Of a stretch of 64,000 nucleotides of DNA, positions 20,066 through 32,900 are shown piece by piece (positions within the stretch are counted from its first letter, which is position 1; each line of letters starts with the position of its first letter). The notes under the pieces were generated by a model. That model had not been told where the DNA came from. It worked only from the letters and a program-made list of their open reading frames with translations, and ran no database searches. This DNA is from Gavia stellata (taxonomy: Eukaryota; Chordata; Aves; Gaviiformes; Gaviidae): NCBI RefSeq assembly GCF_030936135.1, contig NC_082598.1:10606687-10670686 (forward strand). The letters are read 5' to 3'. Position numbers and translations under genes: made by a program.

Positions 20066-20821
20066 TAGACGAGTGTACAATGTACCAGTTTATTTGTAAT
20101 GCAAAAAGAGCAGCGCTTGGTCATCAAAAAACAACCACACAGTATTAGAAATATAAAACATCTCTCAAAATTTAATTGTATATTAAAAACAGTCCACCTG
20201 TGCCAAAGTATTAGGCTCAGGAAGTGTGTAGGACGCTTCTCCCTTTTGTTTTTGATTGCCATGTTTTAAGGCTGCTGGTACAGCTTTTAGTGGGTCCACT
20301 GGGTGTTTGCGGAGATCTCGTGCCAATTGTGTAGAAACTCCCCCTTAGAGCCGCCTTGTGGCATTGTTCTCTGCTAGCCAAAACCAGACCCGAGTCCCCT
20401 TTGCAGAGGCTTTGGGCCGTGGCTTTGGTCTGGCTTGTGCTGATGACGAAGGGAGAAGAGCAGAGAAGAGCTCTGCGTACGCTACAGCACCGTGTTCAAC
20501 AGCACGTGATGGTGAACTGGGATTGCGCTGTGCCGTGTTGCTTGTCTGACGATCTTAATGCTTTACTCAACTGTTTTGGTGGTGGTTTGTTTTTTTTTCT
20601 ATTTGCAAAGCTAGCCAAGGCGGCTGGGAGGCCGTCTTAAACATAACTGCTCGTGGAGGGCCATAAGGAACTTGAAGTCTGTTGTTGCTGCAGATGGTCA
20701 TGGCGTATCCTCTTCCAGAAGATCAAAATCCTCCTCTTCCTGTTTGATCAGCAGAGTCAGGTGCCAAGAGTCAGGTCTTGTAGAGGTCCTCGGAAGCTGG
20801 TGATGGTTCTGCTGTTAATTC
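20066..20821 (-). other. MFSD10: MFSD10 3' UTR
   Basis: About 750 nt between the MFSD10 stop and the first good minus-strand AATAAA (plus-strand TTTATT at 20089-20094). It contains moderately GC-rich sequence and no supported gene. The downstream boundary is inferred. Confidence 0.65.
20089..20094 (-). terminator. MFSD10 poly(A) signal
   Basis: AATAAA on the minus strand, about 730 nt past the MFSD10 stop, with a GT-rich element further along (plus-strand ACAATGTACACTC-like). It faces the ADD1 distal poly(A) site about 400 bp away. Confidence 0.65.
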
Positions 20822-20928
20822 CTACTCCCCCTTGGTCTGCTGTTTTATAGACCCAAGTAAAACGAAGGGGATGAGGAAGAAAGCACCACAGACAGTGAAG
20901 CAAACCTCTGCTCCTGCCAGCCAATAAA
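20822..20928 (-). CDS. MFSD10: MFSD10 last coding exon (residues 427-461)
   Basis: 107 nt including TAG at 20824-20822, acceptor TTTGCAG. Codes for (V)YWLAGAEVCFTVCGAFFLI, then PFVLLGSIKQQTKGE: the twelfth membrane helix and a short polar tail. YWLAGAxxCFT is shared with human. Confidence 0.95.
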
Positions 20929-23900
20929 CTGCAAAGGAAAGAAGATGTAGCTCGTTAGTGTGCTTGTCTTTGCACATATGTAAACTGGCCTTCAGAGCTG
21001 CTGCTCTCAAAGACTTACTGACACAACTGGAGAACACGCAACTACTGAATCTTTCACTGCCCCTCCTTGCTGGCACACAAGTTACAAAGAGGAGGTGGCT
21101 AATAGCAGTGTGGTTCTCTTCCAAGGAAACAGCATGTTAAAAGTGGCTATTTTAAATAGGGTATTTTCATTCTTGCCAGCACACAATGGGGAAGTTCTTA
21201 GGTGCTCATTCAGCTTTACAAGGCAACTGTGTAACTCCGTGCCCCTAGCACCTCCTCCCCAGCTGCTCCTGGCGCTGTCTGTGCTGCTCTTGAAGGTCTC
21301 TTGCTGTTGGTATCTGTTTCCTTACATGAAACGCTCAGGAGTCCAGTGCCTAGGAAACAGGTTCTGGCTTTACTCAACATCAGGTCCGAGTTCAAGCCCT
21401 GACTTGCTGTGTGGCTGCTTCCCCCCATTCTGTCCCTTTACCCTATCATGGCTTGGGGGAACTGAACCCTGTACAGGGGGTACCAGTGCTCCTTAGGCAC
21501 AGTCTAGGCTTGGCCTTCGCCAGGGCCACTAGGCACTGCATGCTAACCTCCCTGAGCTCTGGGGCATTAGTAGAGTGTGGACTCTTTAACCCAGTTCATA
21601 GGTTACAGATATTTTTAATGCTGAAAAGTTCTTTATTGCACATGATGGACTGTCCCTACTTAATTTTTATCATCTTGGCATGCAGCTTCACGAGATCGGG
21701 GAACCAGTTACCACAGCACAGGAGACCTTGATTTCACTGACTGCTGCTTACACAGTGCCAGGGTGGCCCCTCAGCAGGTGGGGTGACTCGCTAAAATGGC
21801 TAAAATTAAGCCCAGCGAAGGCAAGGGTTCCTGGTCAGCCTCTGGCCTTCTCTGCACATGGGAGCCAGGTCCTCTGCAGTACCCCTCTGACCACACAGCT
21901 ACACACAGGGCTTGGTTAGTTTGATGCTGTTGCTGGAATTTTTAGGGTCAGGCAGTACCTGCTGTCTAGCTTATCACTGCTTGTACGAACTTTTTTAATT
22001 CATCCATGAGGCTTTTGCTGGTGCGGACAAGGACCCCTGGTGCAGCTCTCAGGGGTACCTACTTCTGCAAAGACAACTTTATGGCTCTGAAACATGCTGT
22101 GCTTCCCTTTCCCCTTCAGACCCACCTGGGCTGTGGGGGCCCAGGGTGACGCTGTATGTTGGCAAAGGCAAGAAGGAGCATGAGGGTGCACTCACCTGTA
22201 GCTGACAGGATCGGTCCCAGGGCTCTGGCAAGGGCGCCCAGGCTCCTCAGGATCCCCATGACTCGTCCTTTCTGGCTGGCAGAGCCTGTGCAAGCAGAGA
22301 GCTGTTACTCAGTGGGGAGGTTTTGCTTGGGGCTGGGAAAGCAGGCAGGGCACTGCTGTAGCTCTTGGAGCCTTCTTCTTTCGGAGGTATTATTATTTCC
22401 CACAGACATCGCCCCCTACTTTCACATCACACTTGCTGCCCAAGCTGCATTTATTTCCCCACCAACAAGAGAAACATGACTGCTTCATTGAAAAAACACC
22501 AGGGCTTGTCAAGAGTGCTTATCCACGGAAAACTTGTAGTGCACTCCCCACTGCCCCTCCCCCCCCCAAAAAACAACAAAAAAAAAAGCTTTACATTGTA
22601 CACAAGATTTGCTGAGGAGGCACAGGTGTATTATAAATACAGAAGCATGGATGCACGTTAAATAAGAGCAACATAAAAGTGACATCATTAACGAGCAAAG
22701 CCTTACTTCTTTGCCTCAGCAAGCACTGTAGTGCTGGCATCAACTGAACCAAAGCTAAAGAAAGAACTGTGTCATCCACAGATGGCAACACAGCTACATC
22801 TGCTTTACAAGGTTACATAGCAACCAGTGCCACAAACCCAGAAGGTTTTAGAAGGTTCCTTAGAAGGTCTTTTCTAAGGAATCGGGAAGAAATTACTTTA
22901 CTGCTGGCAGTGATGGCTGGTGTCTCTTTCAGAGAACCCAGGCCATTCCCAGCTCAGTGCTGCTTGTGGCCTTTGCCCATGGTATTAATTCTTTGCCCAC
23001 TCTTCCTCATCTTCTTAAGCATAACCAGAAATAAGGTTGCTTCAAGTTTCCCCATCACATTGGAACAAGCTGCGTTACACAGTACAAAATTGAAGTGCGA
23101 TACTGATGGTGACTCTGAACAGATCGTTGCTGTTTGTTAGCTCTGAAACTATCCATTACGGAGTGGTGACAGTTTGTAGAAACAGCTGCAAGCCAGTTTG
23201 GGGTTTTCCTATGCTCCTTGGGGGATGTTTCTGAATTTCCCAGGGTCAGGATATTGTCCTCCTATCCCCAGCAGCCCCACTTAGCTTCCCTTCTGTGAAG
23301 GACATTCATAGAAAGGAAGGGGCTGACGGCTATAGCACCTCCAGTGTAACACAGCTGTTTGCCTCCCCCCAGCAAAGCATGGTGCGAGCGAAGGGTAACC
23401 ACAGTCGTGAATCACTGGCTGTACTGAAAAGGGGCAGCACATAAGTGACCGGGAAGGGCTCTTTCCTGGGCTTTAGCCTCACTCCTGCAGGGGCGGTTAT
23501 CGCTTCAGGGTTACATACGTACAACGTGGAGTAGCAGTTTGCTGTAACACTTAGCATTTCTGCTTTCCTTGTTCATGCATTTGGGGGGAAAGAGGCCTAG
23601 CAGCAGTCAGAGTCACCGGTCCAACATTCAGATCTGAGGTGGACCAACACCACGAGCGTTCCTGTTGACGCATCACTAGAATTGAGGTCAATTCTGTATT
23701 TGAGCCAAGTCTATGCAAAGGTCAATTATGTGGCCAAGGGCTGCAGCTCAAAGCAGGAAAGACACTCACCATAGCCTGACACCACTGCTGACAAACACGG
23801 GATAACAATGGCCGCAGCTGGAAAAATCCACAAAAAGGACTGTCAATGAACATCAGAGCGCTCAGAACAGTTACAAAAGCAACAGTGAAAAACATGTGGC

Positions 23901-26900
23901 CCAAACTCGTTACTACTGCAGAGAAATATGCTAAGCTCTGGGGCACTGCACCAACAATGAATCACCAGGTTTAATCTAGTTCAATAATGAAAACACCCCC
24001 TCAAAGCCAACCTGCAGGAAGAGCCCAGAGCCCTGAGTGCTCTGAGCAGATGTTTCACATTAGTGTCTCTCACTCTGTGAGCCCACGGGAAGGGGGCGGG
24101 TAGGTCAGATCAGCTAACTGGTAGTTTTCCAAATTGCTGTGGTCTTGTCAGGTGGAGCAGGGAAAGGGAATCGCCCCTATTTCAAACAGAAAATGAGGTG
24201 GCTGTACACAGACTCACACTGTCCCCGTGCATAAAGCTTTACCATACTCATGGATGAAAGAGACAGTTACATTCCGTCTTGGGAAATAGGACAGTCAATT
24301 CCAAGAAGAAGAGGTTGGTTACAAAATTTTTGGACACAGAAGCCAAGAGCTGTTCAGCAATCACTGCCCTCTTATGGAAATAGCGGCCTTTTCTGCCAAG
24401 AAGGAAGTGCTTTAAGCATACAAAACAGAATCTTTTCTGGGAAGGAAAGGACAACTGGAGAGCAGGAACGATAGACATGTTGCCTCAACTGCAGGCACCC
24501 TCACTCCTGGGGCAGAAGGAGGAAGAGAGGGGGAAAAGAGGCCCCTACAGAGACATTTCTAGCTGGCTTAACTGGGGAAGAGATGGCGTCTTCTGCCCAG
24601 GTATGGAGCCTAGGAAGACGAGGCTCCTAACTTACTTAGGAGCTTAGTTAGACAAAATTAATACCTCCTCTTACCCCTCCTCACCAAGTGGGCTTTCAAA
24701 ACCAAGTTAATCTGTAGATAAGAGGTAGATTTTGAAACTTGACAAACACACTGCTGTCCCTAGACAAGCAAGCTACTTAAATAGATGCACTTTGTGGTTT
24801 ATAGTTTACTCTTAAATCAAGCTGTGTCATGCGCAAGAGAAGTCTCCTACTTTTGTAATTAGTCATGTTTGAAGCTTAAGAGTAGTTAGCAGCATTGGGA
24901 ATACCCGAAATCTCTTTTCAGATAGGCACTTCAGTAGATGAATCCAACTTCATTCATAATTGTATCGCTGAATAACAGCTTAAATTGGCAGAATATTATT
25001 TATGTAAACACTTAAACATCTTTGAAAACCATCTGCACTTATCAGAAACAATCGGTGGAGCTTTGCTCCCTCCCTGAGCTAGCAGCTTGCAATGCAAGAG
25101 AGCAGCACGGTGTCCAGCCAGCACAGCCCCATGCCACCACGTTCAGGGCAACGCTGATTGACCACACTCTCGCTCAGCCTGAACGCCCACTCCAGCCTTC
25201 AGCTTCAGAGCGTGCGGGTCACTGCAGCCTGTTGCCTAAGAAATAATGCAGCCACCATAGAAATGCAAAGACACACTGTCTCCCCTCTTTTCCTGAGCTG
25301 AGCTATTTAGTGAATATTTTGCTTCTAGGTCTGATGACAAGGAGGGAAAAAACACCCTCCAGAGCTCCCCAGTGAGGCAGGACAACAGGAACACTGGGGA
25401 TGCTTCCAAATATCACCATGGCAACTTTACGCGATACAAACAGCATCATAAAAAACCCAGACACTATTTCTTCCATATTTTATAAACAGAAACACCAACT
25501 TTCTGTTACTTATAGTTTGAAATTAGAAGTGCGTCTTTTTTAACAGGGTGAATAAATATATGAAGACAAATTATTTGTGCTTAGCTTTCAGTGCGTTTTG
25601 AATAGCTCACCAAAGGAGTACAGCAACAGTCCAACACTCAGCATGGTCACATTTGCAGCCCATCCAATTAACAAGAAAGCTGGAATCAGCAACATAATAG
25701 CCTGCAAAATGAATGAGTCACACGGTTACATTTAAGCCCTCCTTGTTAAAGCCTAATTCTAGGTGTCCTGCCAGTTGTCTTCCACTGATGGGACTACATT
25801 TAAGTTGGAAGCAGAAAGCCCATTCTTCCCAAGTAGATATTTCAAATTCACCTGGATGGCCACACATCAGCGCAATTTATTCTTCTGTTCTCTCTCACTA
25901 CCACATGACTGCAGAGCACATGCGGGCTGGAGTCACCTGTAACACAGGCTGTAGTTATCCCACCACCCATTTCCCACAACTGAGGAAAAACTGATTTTTG
26001 CACAGTTCTCTCTCTCACAGGATCTACTGTTTTTTGGTGTTTTTTTCTCTTGTTCTGTGTTCAACTGGGCAGAAATCTAGCTTTAACTCTTTATCTCCTG
26101 AGCTGGCATAAGAGTTCAAAAAGCTTGTGTATAACAGAACTACAGCTCCTCTGCTTGCTTTCAGCAATATTGACTGATTTTAAGGGCTATATCAAACCCT
26201 CTTGAGCTTTCGAAGTGCATGCTTCTGGAGCCACAAAGAAAAAATGGGTGGGGGGGAATGGCATTTGAAATTCAAGCCCAAAAAGTAAAACCATTCTTCA
26301 TCTCCTCCAAGAGCCTGGACTTCAGTTCCCCTGTGATCTCTCTCTCACATACAGAGCTTTTGCAGAAAAGGCGGATCAGTTAAGATCTGCTGCGTGTTTC
26401 ACAAAAGAGGGTATTCACTCCCACCAAATGTCTCATTTTGAAGATTCAGTTATAAATTAGCTACTGTAATCACTGTGCTAAGAGAGGCCATGTTTGCCAT
26501 ATGATCCAGATTCACAAACGAATTGCTAGAATAACTTCAGCAAAAGGGGGAACTCCCACAAAAGCCACTCAAGCCACATACATCCACAGAAAGAGTGCCC
26601 CAGGGTCAGCAGGTTTCTGCATAGTGCACATGGGTGTTTATGAGAAGCGATCAGCCCAGAACAACTAAACTAAGTATTTTGGGGTAACCACTTCTCAGTG
26701 CAGGGAAGAGGAAGGAGTATAAAAATCAGTGGGGAGAACCACAGTTTGCATAAACTGCAGTGCAGTGACAGCAAACTCAGCAGGCTGGCAGAGCACATGG
26801 AGGAAGCTGATGCAGAGGATAAAGCAGCACTAACAGAGCAGCGTGAGTTTTCTTTCTCAGGGAAACACTTCCTATGTGGCACAACAAACGTGCCATTAAC

Positions 26901-29900
26901 TTTTGCCTGCCAGGGAGCAGGGTGGAGATGGTTTCACCAGCAGAAGTAACTTTAAGAAAAGCTGAGTCAATTCACTGGAATGCAGTGCAGTTTGGTAATC
27001 TTTTTTACCCTGCCACTGTTAAAATCACACTGGCCTCAAAATAATGTATAATAAATTGATGGAGGCTTTAACAGTCCAAGCATACCTACTACCAAGCAGC
27101 CAAGAAAAGTTCAGAAACACTTGAAACCTGCTTTGTTTAGTTCCATGCACAAATGTAAATGACAAAACATATCTACTTGTCCCACAGCTCTGTAAGTTGC
27201 AGGGTACTGTTCCCTGTCATCCCACTACAGCATCATCATCTCTATGAAGAAAGAGGCAAGCCAAACAAAGAAATGCACACTTCTGTCAGTGAAACTTCGG
27301 TCTGAACATTGGTACTTGCTATTGTTACATGGAATACTGATGATCACAAATTGAAGATGGGAGGAAGAATCTATTTCCCCCTGCCCACCAGTGAAATATA
27401 CTCTAGGGAAAGCCTGTCAAGCACGGAGATGGCCAGACTGCTGATGTCCCTGAAAATAATTTGCCAGAAAGAGAGTCAGAGATCAGCTCTGAAGCAGCTT
27501 TAGTAGTTTCAATGTCTGCACTGCAAGAGAAATCACCGAAACAAAGCATAATCTTCACAGCATTTTACCTAGCTTGCACAGACAGACACTCTGTTCTCAT
27601 ACCCTACTGCAGTTATATATGAAGAACTCAAAGTTTCAATAATATCGTAGCTGATATGGTAAGAAATGGCTCTTATGTTCCAAAGTTTATAGTTAGACTG
27701 GTAAGTGCCCAACAAGCACGGTCTTGAGAAGGCATTTAGCTGGATTAATGAGACAGAAATTTCTTTTGATTTGACAAGTACAGTTATGGCCTCCAACTAC
27801 TTTTTATTGCACTTTAGATTGAAAATTAACATATCAGATTTGTGGGGAAAAAGAAAAAGACAAAAATTATTATTTTTTTTTACCCTTTTTACAGCTCTGA
27901 TTTCATTTCCTGGCTTGATTCGGCGAGCATAGCCTCCCTGGATCACAGCCATTGTTATTCCAATAAAGAAAAACATCTTGCCCTGCTGCATGCTAGAAGG
28001 GAGGCAAAACCACAGATTATGGAGTCACGCACAAAGCATTTCACCCTGGGATTCACAGGTTCAGTGTAGACCCTTTCCTGAACCAGAGAGAAAAAATGCT
28101 TTTTGGTGCTTGCATGAGCAGTGCAAAGTTCTTAATACGCTGACATTAGTTTCCATGGCAGGCAGACAGCAAGAAGATAAACCTCTGAGGTCTTATGTAG
28201 AGATGGGACAGCTGCTGGCAAATGCTGCAATCATCTCTAAGACTGCTATGATCTAGTTCAGTTGTTTCTAGGGTGGCCCACAAAGAATCAACACATTAAT
28301 TACCCTGTGCCATGGAAGTCCGTGCCATATGCACAGGAGTTTTTGGTTTCCAAGGAACAAGCGTTTTGCTTTACCACAACCATTGCCACCACTCATGCAG
28401 AGTTTGATTAAGGTCACCAAGGCACACCATGGGCACTGGCATGATGGTGATCGTGTATTGCACCAGGAAGCTTGCAACATCACTCTCTCCACCCTTAAAT
28501 ATTTCTTCAAATTTCCCTTTCACCTCTCTTACCTACTAAACTACGTGGATATTCTCAACTGAAAGTTCTCACCTCCATAACAAGCTTGTTTGTCACACAG
28601 CCCGTACTGTCAGCATAAAGTTGTATATCTCTATGGCTATCCTGAAAGGACTGTGCAGAAGCAAGCTTAATACACTAGAAAACCTTTCCTTGACGCACAC
28701 ACATTAGTGAAGCCACAAACTGTAATGAAAGACAGACGGGGAGAGATGAGACAAACCCCTGAGAATTACTCAAAGGGAAGGACACACATAAGGAATCAAG
28801 CTGCAAAATCATGTGCCTGGCTGGAAATCTTCCTATGAGCTGGCAGGAAAAGTATTTCAAGCTGAGCTGCTGTTAGTTGATTCTGTTCTCTTTCTTCTCT
28901 AGTGTTTGACTAAAGGAAATCAAACTCTATGACACAATGACTGTAGACCGTATACAATACAGAACTCTGATAAGCAAATATAATCATATAGCTATCCCTC
29001 CATCCTTTGCCTTTTTTGAGCTTCAAGATTTGTCCTGATAGTGAAGAACTCTTCTGGGCAAGAAGAGAAAAGGTTTTATTATAATCAATATAAGTAGCCC
29101 AGCTATATACATTTCAGGAGCTTTAATTTAATCTCATGAATTGATTTTCTCTAGCTATTAGAAGTCATAGATTGTGTATTTCCCTTCATGATAAACAGCG
29201 TGCCTACATTTTCATAAATTCTTCCCACAAAGCCCAAGTATCACTGAACACAGTGGTTGCTTTCTGAGCGTTTTTACTAACCTCATAAAGCCTCTCCCGA
29301 AAATAAATGAAGAGACCTTAAAGTGAAGATTTTGGAAAATATCCTAGACAAAATATACAACATTTGTCTTCTAAGTGTGCTATACCTGCTGAACTGGAAT
29401 CTCTGGTGAGTGAGAAAACTCAGTGTATACTCCAAGCCGGAAAACAGGAAGAGGTACAGGAAATAAGCCAGGCCCAAGATTTTGAGATTCTGAAGATCTA
29501 AACACACAAAAAACAAACAAACACACACCAAGGGAAAAAAAAAAAAAAAGAGAGAAATACGGTGGTGTTTTTCAAGCACAGCTTGAGAATATAACAACAA
29601 TAGTAGAGCAACTTTTATCAACTGTACAGGGAAAAGTTCTCACCTCAGATGCTCATTTTAAATATCCATACAAGACACACCACAAAATGACTTCTGCCCA
29701 CTACCGCCCTTCTTATGAGGGGAGGAGAGCCAAAAAGGGTAATCTCTCCCTGGGTCAACCTGGTCTCACTTACCCAATCCAGCCCCTCTGCCTCACACTC
29801 ACACCCCCACCTATACGGGGATTTATTTGTTTATTTTATTTATTTATGTTAATCAATACCTGTATTCCACCTCATACCTTGATGCCGCTCTCAGGATGAT

Positions 29901-32900
29901 ATTGGCTAAAGCTCAGCATCCCTTTTCCTAAGCTACAAGGTCTGTGACAGATTACTTTACCTATTTTTCTGCCAACGCAGTGTTTACAAGGTTTTCTCCA
30001 AAGTGACAAGTATTACTCTATTTCTAATGCAGCAGCAAGGAGGACTGAATGATAAGTTGGTGTACCTGGCAAACACTGATTTATTTTCTATGGCTTAAAA
30101 AATTTCATATATAGAAATGGTCAGCTGAAAACCTACATCTCCGAGTCCTGAATTGAGAAATAAAATTCCAGTCTGAAGTTTCCTGGTTTGCAGCTTGAAT
30201 AAGCACACTCACATCTCCCTTACTCATGCCTTGATCTATCTTTTTAAATCACTTCACTTACTACAGCCTACCCCATACTGCAGCCAGTGCTTGAAGAAAA
30301 AGCAAGTAGCAAGTCAGAGATCTTCAAAACACTAATCTCCAAAATCTTGTTTTGAGAATAACAGGACGAGCATCCAAGGGAACTTGCAATTCCCTGTTCA
30401 TAAGTTAGTAAGGTGGGTTTTAAATGAGTGAACAGAGTACTGCTTCTGAAATCGTTTGAGTAAAGGTTTCACATAGAAACCACCACCACATACAAAAGAG
30501 ACATACATTATTAATATAAAAAGCCAGCTAACACTTACTCTTGTCTGAAGGGGATTCCTTTCCTCGGGTGACTGCAGAGAACTGAAATAAAGCCAAAGGA
30601 CTGAGCAAGTCAACTGCTGCCTGAAATCCAGATGTCACAGAAGAGACCTGATCAGAGAAAGAAAGAGGTTTATTTAAAAACTTGGCGTAATAACTACTGC
30701 AAGGAATTGACAGTAACAGTCAAATGTGCTTTTACACCTACACGGATTATCTGAGATGAAACAAGGCAACTGGCATTGGGGTTTGAGTGACCCCAGATAA
30801 CCTCCCAGACTTTCTGATCACAGAACTGACTCCAACTCTATAACTACAAGGTAGAGCACTGATAGCAGCTTTCACTGAAGACAGAAAACAGATTCTTCCC
30901 TGGGTTCTTAAAAAGCAGAAGAGGCTCACTCTCCACAGCCTGAAGGTGGCTTCATTTGGTTCACTTTTTATATCATCCCTCATGTCCAATGAACTTTTAC
31001 TGGGCAAATAATGGCACATCTGCCTGCAAGTTCATGGGAAGCTGGGGATTTGCCTGTGTGCTACAGGTCTGAGAACAGTATGTGTAGCACATCAAACAAC
31101 GGTCTGTTTCGGTACTGGTTGTTCTTTTAGCCAGCCAGTGACACCTCCTGGGGAAGAAAAGGAAAGGATAATTTTCAGAGAGATTTCTTGGAGAGATTTT
31201 AGAGAGATTCTGCCCAGACATATTGTGTGGCTATTGGAAGAGGAAAATTTATTTTGTAGCACTTCTGGTCCTTGTACTCCGTACATCTCAATCTAATTAT
31301 GCAACTAGTGGCACTCCCCCTGCTCCTTATCAACAGGAGCTTAGAATATGCTTATTCTTTCGTCTATAGGGAATTTAATTTTGTAATTTGTTTTTTATTC
31401 TAAGGTATAGAAAATTAAATAAAATACTAAAGAAGAAATAATGTCATCTGCGTTTTCTTTCCCAGCTGAAGATCTTTGGTGAATTCAGGACAAACGTGTA
31501 AACTGTTTTGAATTGACAAAACTGCATTTTTTAGGTAAGCTACTTGCCTAGATTTATCCTCGATCACCAGTAATTGCTATACAAGCTGCTCCCACTCTCT
31601 CTTGCCAATGTGCTTGAATCCTAACTTGGAAACCGGCATCAGAGATGCAAGTTTATTTGCTTTTTACAGTTGCAGCTCTTGGTCTCTGCACTAACCGCTG
31701 CTAATTGAAATGGGGGGGTGATGGACCAGCTCCAGTAGGAGAATTTAGACTGCCACTCTACATGACAGTCACAGGAAGACATAAGACAGACTCAAGAATC
31801 CTGAACAATCACACTTAGTATTTCACATCTTCAAAGCACTGCACAGACTTTATCTGATGAGCTTCCTTCTCTTCCCAGACAGGGAGGGAGAGAGCTATTA
31901 CCTCCTTCAGGGCACAGATTAAAGGTCAAATTATCAGTGGAACTTAATCTCGGTGCATGACCTGAGGACTCATATGGATTGGATTTAATAAAGCTGTAAA
32001 CAAATCAAACTTCAATACGGTATTAACATGACCCCTGTCTTGTTTTGATAGTCAGAGCTTCTGAGCATCCAACAGCAGAGCTCTGGAGCCCATTAATCAC
32101 AACAGCAACCAGATCAATATACCAGGCTGGTTTTGTATAAAGCCATAAAGCTGCTGATCCACATAGAACAAATGGGGATGTTTATTTCCCCTTCCACTGC
32201 ATGTATTGCAGAGAGTAAACAGACACTCCCAAGAAGTAGTTTCCTCATGCTTTTAAAAGGTCTGTAAGAGGATTTCCTGAAGCTGGCTTGTAGCAATCCT
32301 CAGTTCCTGCATTTGTTGGCATGATGGTGTTTGTACTGCAGCATAGAGAAACTGGTAACAAGCAACTCTCTTCAAGCATGTTTGCCAGTAATAAAAAACC
32401 CCTGTAGTTTGTACCTGTTTCCAGTTATTATCCACGTCAGACAGGGTGCCAAGCTGCTTTGTACTACAAGGCTGATTTTAGTTTGGTCTGGAGGATATAC
32501 ATCATATAGATATATATGCTTAAAATTTTAAATGTTTTATGAAATATATATATGTATTAGATTTTTTTTAATATACATGTGTGTGTGCATGTGTGCACAT
32601 GTAAATTTCTTTTAAATTCTCCTATCTTTGCCCTAGAAGCAGTGGTCTAGAAGTGACTTCATCCACTGGTCAATAATGAAAACATTGTCCTAAAACTGAC
32701 AAAAGTGTTTCACCACCCCCACATAATGAAGTACATGCTGCCAATTTCAGTCAATGTCACCAGCTGCATGGAGTTTAGATTCTTCGTAGGTTCAAAATCT
32801 GCAACATCTAACTTGTATTTAATTTCTATGCTTATGATTTGTTACTCCAAATTGCTCAATTTTACTTCATGATCACCCCAAAAGGTACCTTGAACGGTAG

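Larger units (their letters stand above)
20929..30538 (-). other. MFSD10 introns between exons 12 and 6
   Basis: Apart from the listed exons, this holds introns of about 1.27, 1.48, 1.79, 2.18, 1.39 and 1.04 kb. I see no other gene. Notable items are a C9 run followed by an A-rich tract at about 22558-22588, a 10-bp-arm hairpin at 22856-22881 and an A/C-rich tract at 29505-29550 near the exon 7 acceptor. Confidence 0.6.

Noticed and set aside
21095-21496. 133-codon plus-strand frame in the last MFSD10 intron
   Set aside because: No recognisable similarity; hydrophobic low-information sequence antisense to a transcribed gene, without splice or promoter support.
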